NCBI RefSeq assembly: GCF_000576555.1 | Contig: NZ_CP007145.1 | Span: 2,418,001-2,482,000, forward strand | DNA: 64,000 nt | Source of the DNA: Hymenobacter swuensis DY53 | Lineage (GTDB): Bacteria; Bacteroidota; Bacteroidia; Cytophagales; Hymenobacteraceae | Direction of reading: 5' to 3' | Shown here: positions 61,729-64,000 of the stretch, piece after piece | Numbering within the stretch: the first letter of the stretch is position 1 | How the letters are laid out: each line of letters begins with the position of its first letter | Notes under the pieces: model-generated | The model's database searches: none | Told to the model about the DNA's origin: nothing | The model's input: only the letters and a program-made list of their open reading frames with translations | Position numbers and translations under genes: made by a program

Positions 61729-62841
61729 ATGAAAAAAGTACTCTTCATTGACCGTGACGGCACCATCCTCATCGAGCCGCCGACGGATTTTCAGGTGGAC
61801 GCGCTGACGCGGGAAAAATTTCAGTTTGTGCCCGGTGCCATCACCGGTCTGGCCCGCATTGCCCGCGAGCTGGATTACGAGCTGGTGCTGGTGAGCAACC
61901 AGGACGGCCTCGGCACCGCCAGCTACCCGGAAGATACCTTCTGGCCGGCCCACACGATGATGCTCGACGTGCTGCGCTCGGAAGGAGTGGAGTTCGTGCG
62001 CGAGCACATCGACCGGAGCTTCCCCCACGAGAACCTGCCCACCCGCAAGCCCGGCACCGGCATGCTCACTCAGTACCTGGGCGAGGGCAGCGGCTACGAC
62101 CTCAAAAACTCCTTCGTCATCGGCGACCGGCTGACCGACGTGGAACTGGCCCAGAACTTGGGCTGCCAGTCCATCCTGCTGAAGCCGGAAGGGGAGGGCG
62201 ACGAGCGCGCCGCGCTGACGACCATGAGCTGGGAAAAAATATACCAGTTCCTGCGGCTGCCCGCCCGCACCGCCGTGGTACAACGCGATACGAACGAAAC
62301 CAAAATTAGCATCGAGCTGAACCTCGACGGCAACGGCCGTCCCGAGATGCACACCGGCCTGGGCTTCTTCGACCACATGCTCGACCAGCTCAGCAAGCAT
62401 TCGGGCGTGGATATGAAAATCACGGTGCAGGGCGACCTGCACATCGACGAGCACCACACCATAGAGGACACGGCCATTGCCTTGGGCGAAGCCTTCACCC
62501 AGGCCCTCGGCGACAAGCGCGGCCTGGCCCGTTACGGTTTCCTGCTGCCCATGGACGACGTGCTGGCTCAGGCCGCCATTGACTTTTCGGGCCGCCCCTG
62601 GATTGTGTGGGACGCCGAGTTCAAGCGCGAGAAAGTAGGGGATATGCCTTGCGAAATGTTTTACCATTTCTTCAAGAGCTTCTCCGACGCCGCCCGCTGC
62701 AACCTCAACATCAAAGCCGAGGGCCAGAACGAGCACCACAAGATCGAAGCCATTTTCAAGGCCGTAGCCAAGTCCATAAAAATGGCGCTGGTGCGCGACG
62801 CCGGTCGCATGGAAATTCCCAGCACCAAAGGTATTTTGTAG
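61729..62841 (+). CDS. hisB: Bifunctional histidinol-phosphatase / imidazoleglycerol-phosphate dehydratase
   Basis: Two-domain enzyme, 370 residues. The N-terminal HAD phosphatase (about 1-165) has [16 protein letters not shown] (nucleophile Asp), VSNQDGLG and [15 protein letters not shown]. The C-terminal dehydratase (about 175-370) has metal-binding His motifs [15 protein letters not shown] and [16 protein letters not shown]. The fusion is known in Bacteroidota and gammaproteobacteria. It is the fourth his gene of the set. Confidence 0.96.
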   Translation: MKKVLFIDRDGTILIEPPTDFQVDALTREKFQFVPGAITGLARIARELDYELVLVSNQDGLGTASYPEDTFWPAHTMMLDVLRSEGVEFVREHIDRSFPHENLPTRKPGTGMLTQYLGEGSGYDLKNSFVIGDRLTDVELAQNLGCQSILLKPEGEGDERAALTTMSWEKIYQFLRLPARTAVVQRDTNETKISIELNLDGNGRPEMHTGLGFFDHMLDQLSKHSGVDMKITVQGDLHIDEHHTIEDTAIALGEAFTQALGDKRGLARYGFLLPMDDVLAQAAIDFSGRPWIVWDAEFKREKVGDMPCEMFYHFFKSFSDAARCNLNIKAEGQNEHHKIEAIFKAVAKSIKMALVRDAGRMEIPSTKGIL

Positions 62842-62902
62842 TTTATCCATTTGTATAAAAAAATGGATAAAGAGCTGGATGTGCGTAATTTACATGTATA
62901 AT

Positions 62903-62989
62903 TGTCATCCTGGCTGAAGTGTAGAACCTTACACATTGCACCGATTCGTGCTACCGTAACAAGGCTCTCGGTTCCAGCCAGGATGACGA
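62903..62989. repeat. REP-like palindrome between hisB and hisH
   Basis: Left TTGTCATCCTGGCTGAAGTG, TAGAACCTT; right AAGGCTCTCGGTTCCAGCCA, GGATGACG. Diverged from the others in the middle. A small TTTAAAC/GTTTAAA palindrome lies nearby at 63008-63025. Nothing else is seen in 62842-63063. Confidence 0.75.
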
Positions 62990-63063
62990 TTTATAAGCCA
63001 AAACCTCTTTAAACATTTGTTTAAACAAAAGAATAAACAGCGTCCTTCACTTGATATGTTCAA

Positions 63064-63654
63064 ATGGAAATAGCCATAGTAGATTACAAAGGCGGCAACG
63101 TGCAGTCGGTGCTGTTTGCGCTGGAACGGCTGGGCGTGCAGGCCACGCTCACGGCCGACCACGACGTGATTCGCCGCGCCGACAAGGTGCTGTTCCCGGG
63201 TGAGGGCGAGGCTGCCTCCGCCATGCGGGAGCTGCGGGCCCAAGGGCTGCACGAACTGCTGCCCACGCTCACGCAGCCGTTCCTGGGCATCTGCCTGGGC
63301 ATGCAGCTGCTGGGCCGCCACACCCAGGAGGGCGGCGGCACCGAGCTGCTCGGGATTCTGCCTTTCGACGTGGTGCGGTTCCCGGCCACGCCGGAGTACA
63401 AAGTGCCACACATGGGCTGGAACAACCTGCAGGCGTTGCGCGGTCCACTGTTCGAAGGGCTCAGTGCCGAGGACTACGTGTACTTCGTGCACAGCTACTA
63501 CGCCCCGGTGGGTGAGTACACCATTGCCGAGGCCGCGTACCCCGCACCGTTCAGCGCCGCCGTGCAGCACGAGAACTTCTACGCCGCGCAGTTCCACACC
63601 GAAAAGAGCGGCCCCGTCGGCACCCGTATCCTGGAAAATTTTCTCAAGCTGTAA
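63064..63654 (+). CDS. hisH: Imidazole glycerol phosphate synthase, glutamine amidotransferase subunit
   Basis: Supplies ammonia from glutamine to HisF. Its 196 residues have the nucleophile motif FLGICLGMQLLGRHT (Cys about 79) and the His/Glu pair in AAQFHTEKSGPVGTRI. Other typical segments are VPHMGWNN and VHSYYAPV. ATG 63064 gives MEIAIVDYKGGNV. hisF is not in the window. Confidence 0.96.
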   Translation: MEIAIVDYKGGNVQSVLFALERLGVQATLTADHDVIRRADKVLFPGEGEAASAMRELRAQGLHELLPTLTQPFLGICLGMQLLGRHTQEGGGTELLGILPFDVVRFPATPEYKVPHMGWNNLQALRGPLFEGLSAEDYVYFVHSYYAPVGEYTIAEAAYPAPFSAAVQHENFYAAQFHTEKSGPVGTRILENFLKL

Positions 63655-63665
63655 GCTGGTGATAA

Positions 63666-63796
63666 ACGAACGTCATGCTGAGCGAAGCCGGAGGCGTAGT
63701 CGAAGCATCTCTACCCCTTCGTTGCAATGCCAATTGATTAGTCAGAGGTAGAGATGCTTCGACTGCGCCTCCGGCTTCGCTCAGCATGACGTTCGT
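63666..63796. repeat. REP-like palindrome between hisH and hisA
   Basis: Arms ACGAACGTCATGCTGAGCGA, AGCCGGAGGCG, GAAGCATCTCTACC and their reverse complement, with a central loop of about 30 bases. The GAAGCATCTC type, as at 14856. It is the longest and last such element in the window and ends 35 bases before the hisA ATG. Confidence 0.9.
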
Positions 63797-63831
63797 TTGA
63801 TCCGCTACAAGCACCAAGCCCTAAATCCAAC

Positions 63832-64000
63832 ATGGAAATCATTCCCGCTATTGACCTCATCAACGGCCAGTGCGTGCGCCTGACGGAGGGCGACTTTGCC
63901 CAGCAGACCACCTACGACGCCGACCCGCTGGCCGTGGCCCAACGCTTCGAGGCCGCCGGCGTGAAGCGCCTGCACCTGGTGGACCTCGACGGGGCCCGCG
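63832..64000 (+). CDS. hisA: HisA isomerase, N-terminal part (cut by window end)
   Basis: Catalyses the ring-opening isomerisation (ProFAR isomerase) in histidine synthesis, a (beta/alpha)8 barrel. The 56 codons present begin [20 protein letters not shown] with the catalytic Asp in AIDL, followed by the LHLVDLDGA strand. No stop is reached. It continues the his operon. Confidence 0.93.
   Translation, partial: MEIIPAIDLINGQCVRLTEGDFAQQTTYDADPLAVAQRFEAAGVKRLHLVDLDGAR

Noticed and set aside
61627-62850. 407-codon minus-strand frame over hisB, and similar long frames over pyrC, accC, the SNF2 gene and hisG/hisD
   Set aside because: High-GC codon bias on the sense strand opens long antisense frames; the sense proteins carry full family motifs and the antisense ones carry none.
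63666-63796. Terminator ending the his operon after hisH
   Set aside because: No T-run follows the hairpin and hisA starts 36 bases later in the same direction, so it is treated as a REP-like element.

Overview
The window reads as chromosomal DNA of a GC-rich Bacteroidota, most likely Hymenobacter or a close relative. The evidence is a bacillithiol gene (bshB1), type IX secretion sorting domains on several exported proteins, an HU-CCDC81/SPOR protein, DUF2911 and carboxypeptidase-regulatory-like/TonB receptor families, and repeated TAnnTTTG -7 promoter elements instead of sigma70 boxes. No rRNA or tRNA gene, insertion sequence or CRISPR array was seen.

Layout. 1-7262: end of trxB, an M23/LysM peptidase, a membrane-anchored AraC regulator, a frameshifted class C beta-lactamase-like hydrolase, bshB1 and two unassigned small genes. 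7263-12590: a nucleotide block (pyrB with a candidate attenuator leader, pyrC, an Imm50-like orphan immunity gene held between two repeat arms, purE-purK), framed on both sides by remnants of the same gene junction. 12591-25758: lipoprotein, accC, a serine palmitoyltransferase-type synthase, a histone H1-like protein, divergent tyrS/holA, azoR, an Xre-RES toxin-antitoxin pair whose toxin has an in-frame stop, and a SNF2 ATPase. 25772-32695: exported proteins, including a decayed T9SS cargo gene and a protein with 14 FG-GAP motifs. 32880-41774: an envelope module (TPR protein, TonB-receptor-like barrel, HU/SPOR protein, ExbB, ExbD, TonB). 41903-56463: folC, trmB, mnmA, rpe, a T9SS subtilase, a TonB receptor, a sterol-desaturase-like enzyme, a Crp/Fnr regulator and others. 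56600-64000: a histidine operon (his leader peptide, hisG, hisD, hisC, P-loop kinase, Thg1-like polymerase, hisB, hisH, start of hisA).

Two kinds of repeats fill the spacers. One is a REP-like palindrome family beginning GTCAT(C/G)CTGAGC, found at eight places, three of them inside the his operon. The other is a set of quasi-palindromes built from short reiterated words, different at every locus, running from a stop codon to the next start codon. At tyrS/holA the arms even include both TTG start codons. I do not know a described family that matches the second kind.

The most notable gene-level point is a P-loop kinase overlapping a tRNA(His) guanylyltransferase-like (3'-5' polymerase) gene between hisC and hisB. 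This suggests an RNA or tRNA 5'-end repair pair co-transcribed with histidine biosynthesis. The his operon also has a leader peptide with seven His codons in eight, and pyrB has a pyrBI-like leader with a textbook terminator. Both suggest attenuation control in a phylum where this is little documented.
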